A model generated the notes under the pieces. It had not been told where the DNA came from and did not search any database. It was given only the letters and a program-made list of their open reading frames with translations. Of a stretch of DNA of 34,201 nt, positions 1 through 7,916 are shown piece after piece (within the stretch, counting starts at the first letter, position 1; every line of letters begins with the position of its first letter). Origin of the DNA: Candidatus Hydrogenedentota bacterium (lineage in GTDB: Bacteria > Hydrogenedentota > Hydrogenedentia > Hydrogenedentales > JAEUWI01). Where the stretch lies: NCBI GenBank assembly GCA_016791475.1, contig JAEUWI010000022.1, forward strand, positions 73,658 through 107,858, read 5' to 3'. Position numbers and translations under genes: made by a program.

Positions 1-941
1 TCGGTGGCGACGTTGCCGAACTCGTACACCGGAGCAATCTCGTACTGGCCGGGGGCCACTTCGTTGTGGCGGGTCTTCACGGGGATGCCGAGCTTGAAGC
101 ACTCGCGTTCCACCTCGAACATGCACGCAAGCACGCGCTCGGGGATCGCGCCGAAGTAGTGGTCGTCGAATTCCTGGCCCTTGGGCGGCGCGGCGCCGAA
201 AAGCGTGCGGCCGGCATTGAGCAAGTCGGGGCGGGCGTAGAAGAAGTTCCGGTCGATAAGGAAATATTCCTGCTCCGCGCCGGCGGTGGAGGACACGAAG
301 GCGCCGGCGGTACCGAAGAACTTCAGCACGCGCTGGGCCTGCTTGTTCAGCGCCTGCATCGAGCGAAGCACCGGGGTCTTCTTGTCCAGCGCCTCACCCG
401 TCCAGGACACGAAGGCGGTGGGGATACACAGGGTCGTGCCGTTGGGGTTTTCGAGGATGTACGCCGGGCTGGTCACGTCCCAAATCGTGTAACCACGGGC
501 CTCGAAGGTCTGCCGGATACCGCCGCTGGGAAAGGAGGAGCCGTCCGGCTCGCCCTGGATGAGGGTGGAACCTTCGAATTCAACGAGGGTTCCGCCCTTG
601 CCGTCGGGCGTATAGAAGGAGTCATGCTTCTCCGCCGTCAGGCCCGTAAGGGGATAGAATACGTGGGCGTAGTGGGTTGCGCCTTTCTCCAGCGCCCAGG
701 ACTTCATTTCCGACGCCACGGCGTTGGCCGTTGTCGGATCGAGCTTTGTACCCTTCTCGATGGTCTTCTTGAGGGACTTGTACACCTCTTTCGGAAGGCG
801 CTTCTGCATGACCGCCAGGCTGAAGATATTCTCGCCGAAGATCTGGCTGGTGGGCACATCCGCGAAGGGAACCGTGTTCCCAACCGGCTGCATGTTGATG
901 ATTTCCGAAATGGCTTCAAGCCGTACCGCATTCCCGCTCAT
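1..941 (-). CDS. glnN: Glutamine synthetase type III, N-terminal 313 residues (3' end outside window)
   Basis: The minus strand is open from an ATG at 941 to the window edge, so about 313 residues are visible of a family that usually has about 700. GSIII makes glutamine from glutamate, ammonia and ATP in the cytoplasm. The segment has a GSIII-like N-terminus, the [10 protein letters not shown] stretch with the active-site glutamates, and the run around [14 protein letters not shown] that is typical of the class. A GGAGAA ribosome site lies 3 bases before the ATG. No upstream neighbour is on this strand, so the gene probably has its own promoter; a sigma-54-like element sits at 1002-1017. Family assignment is firm. 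Whether this is the only glutamine synthetase of the genome cannot be seen. Confidence 0.95.
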   Translation of the reverse strand, partial: MSGNAVRLEAISEIINMQPVGNTVPFADVPTSQIFGENIFSLAVMQKRLPKEVYKSLKKTIEKGTKLDPTTANAVASEMKSWALEKGATHYAHVFYPLTGLTAEKHDSFYTPDGKGGTLVEFEGSTLIQGEPDGSSFPSGGIRQTFEARGYTIWDVTSPAYILENPNGTTLCIPTAFVSWTGEALDKKTPVLRSMQALNKQAQRVLKFFGTAGAFVSSTAGAEQEYFLIDRNFFYARPDLLNAGRTLFGAAPPKGQEFDDHYFGAIPERVLACMFEVERECFKLGIPVKTRHNEVAPGQYEIAPVYEFGNVAT

Positions 942-1001
942 AATTTCTCCATTGCACCGTGTTCTTGTTGAGGGTTAGGGGTAGATTAACTCCGGTTAGT
1001 A

Positions 1002-1017
1002 AGCCAATTTCATGCCA
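1002..1017 (-). promoter_or_regulatory. Sigma-54-like -24/-12 element before glnN
   Basis: Read on the minus strand this is TGGCAT-N5-TGGCT. The near-invariant GG and GC pairs are present at the correct 12-base distance; two other consensus bases differ. The predicted start near 991 gives a leader of about 50 bases. Sigma-54 control of glutamine synthetase is well known in enterics; applying it here is inference. Confidence 0.4.
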
Positions 1018-1082
1018 GATTTCTGGCGATTGTATTACTACTCGGTTAGCAACTGACCCATATTCACTTAGGGTAATACTGG

Positions 1083-1108
1083 ATGGCACGAATGAAAATG
1101 CGTGCCAT
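1083..1108. promoter_or_regulatory. Perfect 8-bp inverted repeat upstream of glnN
   Basis: ATGGCACG and CGTGCCAT face each other across 10 bases. The dyad lies roughly 100 bases upstream of the predicted glnN start, which is the usual distance for a sigma-54 activator site. It does not match the NtrC consensus well. Two shorter palindromes are nearby: GCCAGA-N2-TCTGGC at 1014-1027 and ACCGTACGGT at 1149-1158. Confidence 0.35.
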
Positions 1109-1392
1109 TTTGGACCTACCGGGCGGTACCACAGGCGCAAATTTTCTGACCGTACGGTAGGTTTTTGCGGCGGCCCGCCGCGCCACCATAAACCTCGGGG
1201 ACGTCGACCGAGGCGCGCCGGGCTGTCTTGCGCTGGGGCAGTGAAGGATCCAAGCTTCCTTCACCCCGCACAAAGTGCCGACATCATACTCCTCGGAGAT
1301 GCGGCGGGCAACCGCAAAATGATCCAAAGTCTCGGCGCCTCAACGCTGCGCCCGTGGACAGGTCGCCTCGCTCCGAAAACATCGCGCTTCAA

Positions 1393-1420
1393 TTGACTGT
1401 GGACGAATACCTGTTATAGA
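1393..1420 (+). promoter_or_regulatory. Sigma-70-type promoter for the 1465 gene
   Basis: TTGACT and TATAGA are separated by 16 bases. The expected start near 1427 would give a leader of about 38 bases to the ATG at 1465. Confidence 0.45.
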
Positions 1421-1464
1421 ATTGAGGGTTGACGACCCATGGCAGCGGAACGCGTGTCTTCATC

Positions 1465-1914
1465 ATGGCGCATGCAGTTGGACATACAAGGTTCTTGCCC
1501 ACCCGACGATCCGGTTGGGGCACTGCCCTTGTCGTCTGGGCCCTGGTGGCCTTCTATCTCTTGGCTTCGGCCCGAGCCTTCGTCCCTGGACTGTGCGCAA
1601 CGCAGGCGGCGATCGATGCGCAGTGCCACACGCCCCAGGGCGCGGCGACAATCAGTCCGGCCAGGCGCAGTTGCTGCGCCGCGAAAGTGCCGGCAACGAC
1701 AGAGAGTTGCCCCACCGACGAGCGCGAGCCCATAACGCCCTCGGAATCCGGCTGCGCGTTCTGTAATCTGCTTATCGCCCACACGGACCCGCCTTTTGCC
1801 TTCGTCATGGCGGCCCTCCCCGAGCCCGCCCATGCGCGGCCTCTTCCGCTCCTGGTTCAGGTTGCGCCGGAAGCGCCCTTGGCAGCCGCGCCGAATCGCG
1901 CGCCGCCCACCTGA
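1465..1914 (+). CDS. Small Cys-rich membrane or secreted protein of unknown function
   Basis: The product is 149 residues and I do not recognise the family. A basic N-terminus precedes one hydrophobic segment (residues 20-36), so it is an inner-membrane or exported protein. Seven cysteines follow, at 44, 54, 70, 71, 82, 97 and 100, including a CC pair and a CAFC motif before a His; this is faintly like small metal-related proteins such as DUF2946, but the match is weak. The tail is Pro/Ala-rich. I chose the ATG at 1465 because it starts just before the membrane segment; an in-frame TTG at 1429 would add 12 residues. The opposite strand is also open here, which lowers certainty. Confidence 0.5.
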   Translation: MAHAVGHTRFLPTRRSGWGTALVVWALVAFYLLASARAFVPGLCATQAAIDAQCHTPQGAATISPARRSCCAAKVPATTESCPTDEREPITPSESGCAFCNLLIAHTDPPFAFVMAALPEPAHARPLPLLVQVAPEAPLAAAPNRAPPT

Positions 1915-2054
1915 GACTCCCTTCTCCGATCCCTGAATTAACAACGCCCGAAGTGTGTCTTCACGCCGCGGATGGCGGCCCCATGCCGCGCGGCGCACTT
2001 CAACGTATCAACGAAATCATCCAGGGCGCGCGCCCTGGTGAAGGAGCCTATACC

Positions 2055-2999
2055 ATGAACCGAAAGGGATTTACCCTTATTGAACTACTGGTGGTAATTG
2101 CGATCATCGGCATTCTTGCCGCCATTCTGCTGCCGGCCCTGGCCCGCGCGCGGGAGGCGGCGCGCCGCGCGAGCTGCCAGAATAACCTGAAGCAGCTCGG
2201 CCTGATGCTCAAGATGTATGCGAACGAGAGCAAGGGCGAACGCTACCCCCCGATGGGCGTACGCGATTGCAACGACGAGTTGCTCGTGTGGAACGCCATG
2301 TTCGACGCCTCCGTGGTGTACCCCGAGTACCTCACGGATTTCGACGTGCTGGTATGCCCGAGTAACCCGGCCGGTACCACGGCGCTCGAACTGTGGGACG
2401 AGGGCAAGACGAATCACATGATCTACCCCCATTCGCCCCTGATGAACAATGGCAGAGTGGAGCCTTGTGAGGTGGTGACCCACCCCTATTACTACAACGG
2501 TTTCGCGATGAGCCAGACGATGTTTGAAGACGAAGATCTGGAACACAATATGTCCCATTTTGCGGAAGCGGTGGGCATTTTCGGCGAGGAACTCGAGCAC
2601 GCGTTCATGCACGATGGATTCGACGGTGCGAAGGCCTATGTGGACAAGGATTGGGCCTTCTTCTTCCATGGCGCCTTTGGGGATATCGGAAGCCAGGGTA
2701 CCGCTCGTCGGCTTCGCGAAGGCATCGAGCGCTTCTTCATCACGGACATCAACAATGCGGGTGGCACGGCCCAGGCACAGTCCCAGATTGTGCTGATGAG
2801 CGACACCGTCGCCCCCCACCCCGAGCACTTGAGCCATGTGCCGGGCGGGGCCAATGTGCTGTATATGGACGGCCATGTGGCGTTCATCAAGTGGGCCGGC
2901 GGCACCGGGCTGACAAACCCCTTCCCCATGAACGAGGCGGGCTTCAACCTGCACTTCGGCACGATGGGCGCCGCCGGGGGCGGAGGGCACCATCCCTGA
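2055..2999 (+). CDS. Type II secretion/pseudopilus-like prepilin with H-x-DG motif (DUF1559-like)
   Basis: A 314-residue prepilin. The N-terminus [14 protein letters not shown] is a textbook prepilin peptidase site: cleavage after G5, Phe at +1, Glu at +5, then a hydrophobic helix to about residue 28. Near the C-terminus (about 280-297) the segment [15 protein letters not shown] is the H-x-DG motif of the large planctomycete-type prepilin family, here with 10 rather than 9 residues between His and DG. The product is expected in the cell envelope as a pseudopilin or filament subunit. AAGGAG lies 8 bases before the ATG, which decides the start. No secretion genes adjoin it, which is usual for these scattered paralogues, and a strong terminator follows. 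Confidence 0.9.
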   Translation: MNRKGFTLIELLVVIAIIGILAAILLPALARAREAARRASCQNNLKQLGLMLKMYANESKGERYPPMGVRDCNDELLVWNAMFDASVVYPEYLTDFDVLVCPSNPAGTTALELWDEGKTNHMIYPHSPLMNNGRVEPCEVVTHPYYYNGFAMSQTMFEDEDLEHNMSHFAEAVGIFGEELEHAFMHDGFDGAKAYVDKDWAFFFHGAFGDIGSQGTARRLREGIERFFITDINNAGGTAQAQSQIVLMSDTVAPHPEHLSHVPGGANVLYMDGHVAFIKWAGGTGLTNPFPMNEAGFNLHFGTMGAAGGGGHHP

Positions 3000-3026
3000 T
3001 CTGAGTAATGCAGCCTGAGTGAATGG

Positions 3027-3052
3027 ACGCGGGCCGCTGTTGCGGCCCGCGT
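3027..3052 (+). terminator. Rho-independent terminator after the prepilin gene
   Basis: A perfect 11-bp GC-rich stem (3027-3037 with 3042-3052) closes on a TGTT loop and is followed by TTCTCTTC. It separates the prepilin gene from the gene at 3207. Confidence 0.8.
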
Positions 3053-3206
3053 TTCTCTTCCTGGGCCCCTGCGGAGCTGGAGAAGATTTCGACAGCTTCC
3101 CTCTCCTTGGTCCGTACAATGGTTGCGGACGATGCCCCGGTTAGATCAGTATAGTCACGATGAGCGTGAACGGATCAGATCTACAAAAGTTACCAGGGTA
3201 AACCCG

Positions 3207-5726
3207 ATGCTTGCCAAGCTGCTTCATACCGCACTTGCCGCCGCGCCACTGCTGCTTTGCCTGCCGTCGCAGGCGGGGCCCGCGATCAACTTCGACCGCG
3301 ATATCCGGCCGATTCTCAGCGACAACTGCTTTCAGTGCCACGGGCCCGATGCCGCGACGCGCAAGGGCAATCTTCGCCTCGATACGAAGGAGGGCGCCTT
3401 CGCCACCGTCGACGACATGGCCGTGGTGATGCCGGAGAAGCCCGATGCGAGTGCGCTGATTAAACGAATAGAATCTACGGATCCGGCGGAGCAGATGCCG
3501 CCGCCCGAGGCGAAGAAGAATTTCAGCGACGCGCAAAGGGCGCTTCTTCGCCAGTGGATCACGGAGGGTGCGCACTGGTCCGCCCATTGGGCCTTCGTTC
3601 CTCCTGCGAAGGTCGCGCTTCCCATGTCGAAATTCGACACCTGGGCGCGCAATCCAATTGACTCTTTCATCGCATCCAGGCTGGAGGAAATGGGGCTGGC
3701 GCCATCCCCCGAGGCTTCGCGGTCCACCCTGATCCGCCGCTTGACGCTGGACCTGACGGGCCTCCCCCCCACACCCGAAGAAACGGCCCGCTTTATGGCG
3801 GATGCTTCGCCCGATGCCTATGAGCGCCTGGTAGAGCGCCTGCTGGCTTCGCCCCACTATGGCGAGCGGATGGCGTGGCCCTGGCTCGACGCAGCGCGCT
3901 ATGCCGACACGAACGGCTATCAGGGGGACAATGAGCGAACGATGCACCCGTGGCGCGACTGGGTGATCGAGGCCTTCAACAGCAACATGCCCTATGACCA
4001 GTTCACAATCGAGCAATTGGCGGGCGATCTGCTGCCCGATGCGACCGGCGCTCAGAAGCTTGCAACGGCATTCAACCGTAACCACATGATCAACGGCGAA
4101 GGCGGGCGCATCGCCGAGGAAAACCGGATAGAGTACATTTTCGATCAGCTTGAAACCGTCGGCACGGTGTGGATGGGGCTGACGTTCAATTGCTGCCGCT
4201 GCCACGACCATAAATATGACCCGCTGACGAACAAAGACTATTACCAGTTATTTGCCTTCTTCAATCAGACCTCTGTGGACGGTGCCGGGGGCGATCCGAA
4301 GCGTCCGCCGAACCTGGCCTTCAACACGGCGGAATCGGAGGCGCGGATTGCACGGCTGCAAGCAGAGATTTCCGGGCTGGAGCGCCCAATAAGCGCGAGG
4401 CGAACTGAACTTGAGCCGCTGCAGGCAGACTGGGAGACTGCGACCCTTGCCAGGCTCGCTTCATCCCCGCCTGCCGATGATGCTCAGAAGGAACTGGCCT
4501 CATTGCTTGCAACGCCGCGGGATACGCGCGATGAGGAGACGAAGAAAAAGATCGCGGAGGCGTATCTTCAGTCGGACACGGCCTATCGCAGTGTGAGTGA
4601 GCGGCTCAAACGAGCTAAGGAGGATCTCAAGAAGCTTGATGCCGAAACCGTCAAGGTCATGGTCATGGAAGACATGGCGGAAACGCGCAAGACCTTCATG
4701 CTGAAGACCGGCCTGTACAATCAGCCCGGCGAAGAGGTCTCCACCGCCGTGCCCGAGTTCCTCTTTGACATGGCCGATGACGCACCGCGCAATCGGCTGG
4801 GCCTGGCGCGCTGGCTGACGGACCCGCGACATCCGCTGATGGCGCGCGTGACGGTTAATCGCTTCTGGGCGGACTTTTTCGGAAAGGGGCTGGTAAAGAC
4901 GACGGAGAACTTCGGCGCGCAGGGCGAAAAGCCTTCTCACCCAGAATTGCTGGACTGGCTGGCCGTGGACTTTGTGGAGAACGGCTGGGATGTAAAGGCG
5001 CTGGTCCGGCTGATGGTCACCAGCGCGACCTATCGCCAATCTTCCGATGTGGACGAGCGTAGACTCGCGATTGATCCCGAGAACCGATACCTGTCGCGGG
5101 GCGCGCGATTCCGCATGCCTTCCTGGATGATACGCGATCAGGCGCTGGCCTCGCGCGGTTTGCTCGTGTCCACGGTGGGCGGCCCTCCGGTGAAGCCCTA
5201 TCAACCGGACGGACTTTGGCAGGAGTTTTCCTTTGGGAATCTCAAGTACGAGCCCGGCACAGGCGAGGATCTCTACCGCCGCAGCCTTTACACCTACTGG
5301 CGACGGATTGTGGCGCCGCCCATGTTTTTCGATTCCTCCACGCGGCAGACCTGCTCCGTGAAGGCGCCGCGCACGAATACGCCCCTGCACGCCCTGGCGA
5401 CGCTGAACGACCCGACCTATGTGGAAGCGGCCCGGGCGATGGCGGAACGGTTGCTGCGGATGCCGGGTGCGACGGATCGGAGTCGCATCGACGCGGCCTT
5501 TCGTTATGCGCTGACACGATCCGCAGGTGAAGAGGAAATCACGTTGCTGGAGAAGAGTATCGCGCGGCTGCGTCGCGAATTTGCCACCAATCCCGAGGCC
5601 GCGCGGGCCTATCTGGCGGTGGGTGAATCGACGCCCACGCCCGGCATTGCCCCCACCGAACACGCCGCCTACGCCGCGCTCTGCCTGTCGATATTGAACA
5701 CCGACGAAGCGCTCACGAAGGAGTGA
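3207..5726 (+). CDS. PSCyt1-PSCyt2(DUF1549)-PSD1(DUF1553) secreted cytochrome-domain protein
   Basis: An 839-residue exported protein. A signal peptide covers residues 1 to about 23. PSCyt1 follows, with heme-type CFQCH (C41, C44, H45) and a likely axial Met in EQMPPP. The DUF1549 region (about 145-360) holds a second CxxCH as CCRCHDHK. A charged, coiled-coil-like insert (about 375-490) leads to DUF1553 (about 525-800). The family is expanded in Planctomycetes and relatives; its reaction is not established, though a periplasmic redox or polysaccharide role is often assumed. ATG 3207 is chosen because it starts the signal peptide and has AGGG 8 bases upstream; in-frame starts before it would add a charged tail. 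The DUF1501 gene follows after 4 bases, so the two are co-transcribed. Confidence 0.92.
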   Translation: MLAKLLHTALAAAPLLLCLPSQAGPAINFDRDIRPILSDNCFQCHGPDAATRKGNLRLDTKEGAFATVDDMAVVMPEKPDASALIKRIESTDPAEQMPPPEAKKNFSDAQRALLRQWITEGAHWSAHWAFVPPAKVALPMSKFDTWARNPIDSFIASRLEEMGLAPSPEASRSTLIRRLTLDLTGLPPTPEETARFMADASPDAYERLVERLLASPHYGERMAWPWLDAARYADTNGYQGDNERTMHPWRDWVIEAFNSNMPYDQFTIEQLAGDLLPDATGAQKLATAFNRNHMINGEGGRIAEENRIEYIFDQLETVGTVWMGLTFNCCRCHDHKYDPLTNKDYYQLFAFFNQTSVDGAGGDPKRPPNLAFNTAESEARIARLQAEISGLERPISARRTELEPLQADWETATLARLASSPPADDAQKELASLLATPRDTRDEETKKKIAEAYLQSDTAYRSVSERLKRAKEDLKKLDAETVKVMVMEDMAETRKTFMLKTGLYNQPGEEVSTAVPEFLFDMADDAPRNRLGLARWLTDPRHPLMARVTVNRFWADFFGKGLVKTTENFGAQGEKPSHPELLDWLAVDFVENGWDVKALVRLMVTSATYRQSSDVDERRLAIDPENRYLSRGARFRMPSWMIRDQALASRGLLVSTVGGPPVKPYQPDGLWQEFSFGNLKYEPGTGEDLYRRSLYTYWRRIVAPPMFFDSSTRQTCSVKAPRTNTPLHALATLNDPTYVEAARAMAERLLRMPGATDRSRIDAAFRYALTRSAGEEEITLLEKSIARLRREFATNPEAARAYLAVGESTPTPGIAPTEHAAYAALCLSILNTDEALTKE

Positions 5727-5730
5727 AGCC

Positions 5731-7197
5731 GTGAACCCTGTGAACGAACACAAGCTGCTCTCCACGCGCCGGGCTTTCCTGGGCCAATGCGCCACGGGTC
5801 TGGGTACGGCGGCGCTTGCCGGGCTGCTGAATGGGGAGAAAGTCTTTGCAGCCACGCGCCACGGCACGCGGGAACTTGGACTGCCCGATCTCCCCCATCA
5901 CCTCGCGCGGGCGAAGAGCATCATTTACCTCTTCCACAACGGCGGCCCGACGCATGTGGACATGTTCGACTATAAACCGCGCCTGCTGGAGATGCACGGC
6001 AAGCCCGTGCCCGACGAGTACATCCAGGGCAAACGCTTCAGCACGATGACGGGCGCGCCCCAGGGCAAATTGCTGCTCGCGCCCATCGAGCCCTTCAAGC
6101 AATATGGCGAGTGCGGCGCGTGGGTCAGTGACCTCATGCCCCACGCGACGAGCATCGTGGACGACGTGTGCTTCATCAAGAGCATGCACACGGAGGCGGT
6201 GAACCATGCGCCCGCAATCTCCTTCTGCCTGAGCGGCGCGGAGATGCCGGGCCGTCCCGCCCTGGGCGCGTGGCTCACCTACGGTCTGGGCAACGACAGC
6301 GCCGAGCTGCCCGCCTACGTGGTGATGACCTCGGTGAGCAAAGGCACGAGCTGCGGGCAGATTTTCTACGATTTTTACTGGGGCTCCGGCTTCCTGCCCT
6401 CCCGCTTTCAAGGCGTGAAATTCCGCGGCGGCGGCGATCCCGTCCTCTACCTCTCCAACCCCGAGGGCATGACCGAGCAAACCCGGCGGGGCATGCTGGA
6501 CGACATCGCCGCGCTCAACGAAATCAAACTCCGCGAATCTGGCGATCCGGAAATCGAGACGCGCATCGCGCAATACGAAATGGCCTTCCGCATGCAGACC
6601 TCCGTGCCGGAACTGACCGATCTCTCCCGAGAGCCGCAGCACGTGCTGAACCTCTACGGCCCCCAGGTGCTCGAACGCGGAACTTTCGCCCACAACTGCC
6701 TCATGGCCCGGCGGCTCGTCGAGCGGGGCACGCGCTGCGTGCAGGTCATGCACGCGGGCTGGGACCAGCACAACAGCCTGACCACCGAACTCTACACCCA
6801 GTGCAAAGACACCGATCAGCCTGCGGCGGGCCTCGTGCACGATCTAAAGCAGCGCGGCCTGCTGGAGGATACCCTCGTCATCTGGAGCGGCGAATTCGGC
6901 CGCACCCCCTTCCTCCAGGGCAACCTGAACGACCGCCCGCGTTGGGGCCGCGACCATCACCCTTACGCCTTCACCTGCTGGCTCGCGGGCGGCGGCGTCA
7001 AACCCGGCATGACCTACGGCGCCTCGGACGACCTCGGCATCAACACCGCCGAGATGGGCGTCCACGTGCACGATTTGCAGGCGACGATTTTGCATCAACT
7101 GGGCATCGACCACGAGCGGTTGACGTACAAGTTTCAGGGGCGAAACTTTCGACTGACCGATGTGCATGGGAAGGTGGTGCGGGAGGTTCTGGTGTAG
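5731..7197 (+). CDS. DUF1501 sulfatase-like protein with Tat signal
   Basis: A 488-residue protein of the DUF1501 family, which has an alkaline phosphatase/sulfatase-like fold. STRRAFLGQ (residues 11-19) followed by an Ala/Leu-rich stretch is a twin-arginine signal, so the product is exported folded. HNGGPTHVDMFD near residue 70 and GEFGRTPF plus WGRDHHP near 390-415 are family-typical and supply likely metal-binding residues. The start is a GTG at 5731; AAGGAG at 5718-5723 overlaps the end of the previous gene, consistent with coupling. DUF1501 proteins nearly always accompany PSD1 proteins, as here, so they probably act as partners in the periplasm. The exact substrate is unknown. Confidence 0.93.
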   Translation: MNPVNEHKLLSTRRAFLGQCATGLGTAALAGLLNGEKVFAATRHGTRELGLPDLPHHLARAKSIIYLFHNGGPTHVDMFDYKPRLLEMHGKPVPDEYIQGKRFSTMTGAPQGKLLLAPIEPFKQYGECGAWVSDLMPHATSIVDDVCFIKSMHTEAVNHAPAISFCLSGAEMPGRPALGAWLTYGLGNDSAELPAYVVMTSVSKGTSCGQIFYDFYWGSGFLPSRFQGVKFRGGGDPVLYLSNPEGMTEQTRRGMLDDIAALNEIKLRESGDPEIETRIAQYEMAFRMQTSVPELTDLSREPQHVLNLYGPQVLERGTFAHNCLMARRLVERGTRCVQVMHAGWDQHNSLTTELYTQCKDTDQPAAGLVHDLKQRGLLEDTLVIWSGEFGRTPFLQGNLNDRPRWGRDHHPYAFTCWLAGGGVKPGMTYGASDDLGINTAEMGVHVHDLQATILHQLGIDHERLTYKFQGRNFRLTDVHGKVVREVLV

Positions 7198-7442
7198 CGC
7201 GATTCGAGATCCCGGGTTTCGCGCGGAAGTAATAACGGTTCATCCGGTTTGGGGATACGTCGTCAATCGTACCTTGGCCTGGTCGTAGCGCATTGGCGTT
7301 CCCCCGGGCTGGGTGTTGAGTCCGCGTTGGTGATTTTACCCCTATATCACCGCCGGAGGGGAGAAATGACGAAAACGGTAGGCCCCTATTCTCAATTCGA
7401 GTCGATGCGGGAGATTTGCGGAGCGGAGCTCCGGGGACTGCA

Positions 7443-7463
7443 TTCCCAAGGGGACCTTGGGAA
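7443..7463. repeat. Perfect 9-bp hairpin between genes
   Basis: TTCCCAAGG and CCTTGGGAA are separated by 3 bases. The hairpin lies 10 bases beyond the stop of the minus-strand gene at 7474 and may end its transcript, but no T-run follows. The remaining space between 7198 and 7473 shows nothing else that I can name. Confidence 0.4.
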
Positions 7464-7473
7464 CGAGTATAAG

Positions 7474-7701
7474 TCAGGTGTCGGCATCTTTTTTCCGCAT
7501 GGCGTTGCGGAAGGAGATCCTGTTCAAGACGATATTGAGATTGGTCAGGAAAAATAGGCCTGTTACCCCGTCCTTCTCGAAGCTCCGTCCCCCGCCGTCA
7601 ATCCGATCCCATATCATAAACGCGAAGATGACAACGAGCCCTATTGTCCAAACAAACATCTGGACTTGGTCCGACAACTCGATTTTCCAGTTCTTTTCCA
7701 T
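7474..7701 (-). CDS. Small single-span membrane protein, unknown
   Basis: A 75-residue protein with one clear membrane helix (about residues 13-31), flanked by a polar N-terminus and a basic C-terminal tail. The middle part is a glycine-rich turn, and a weaker hydrophobic stretch around 48-60 may touch the membrane. GGGAG lies about 9 bases before the ATG. It is alone on this strand, divergent from the propeller gene at 7917. No family is recognised. Reality is supported by the helix, the ribosome site and its position in a gap of more than 700 bases; codon evidence is weak at this length. Confidence 0.5.
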   Translation of the reverse strand: MEKNWKIELSDQVQMFVWTIGLVVIFAFMIWDRIDGGGRSFEKDGVTGLFFLTNLNIVLNRISFRNAMRKKDADT

Positions 7702-7916
7702 GAGATTTCGCTCCCTTTGGGCTGCGCCCCTGTTTGTCCGTTGCTCACAGCCTACAATGCATGGGCGTGGGGTTCAACAGCCCGTTGGACGCGTGGTCCC
7801 GCGCGAGGCTGCGGAATGCGGTATACTATGGACCGTTTTGCAGCAAAACTCAGGTGTCGGGCCTGTCTTGCGGCCCCGCGCTGGTGCGGGCCGCTCAATC
7901 CAATGGAGTACTCAGC

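Larger units (their letters stand above)
942..1392. other. Non-coding region with regulatory dyads
   Basis: No convincing gene is seen here. The possible reading frames have no ribosome site and no recognisable protein character. The stretch holds the glnN promoter candidate, three dyads, and two copies of the heptamer CGGTTAG at about 993 and 1042. Confidence 0.5.

Noticed and set aside
1083-1108. The TGGCACG half of the dyad as a sigma-54 promoter
   Set aside because: On neither strand is there a GC pair at the needed 12-base distance.
959-1396. Open frames in the glnN upstream region
   Set aside because: No ribosome site, no protein character, and the space is occupied by promoter-like elements.
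1414-1998. A 194-codon minus-strand frame opposite the Cys-rich protein
   Set aside because: It is Arg/Gly-rich without signal, domain or ribosome site; the plus-strand frame has a promoter and a membrane helix. Not fully excluded.
2085-3119. A 344-codon open frame antisense to the prepilin gene
   Set aside because: The prepilin has a perfect N-terminal signal, ribosome site and terminator; the antisense frame has none.
4500-5867. A 455-codon open frame antisense to the PSD1 gene
   Set aside because: It is rich in Arg and His with no domain; the plus-strand gene is certain.
7249-7557. A 102-codon plus-strand frame after the DUF1501 gene
   Set aside because: No ribosome site or domain, and it overlaps the end of the more plausible small membrane protein on the other strand.
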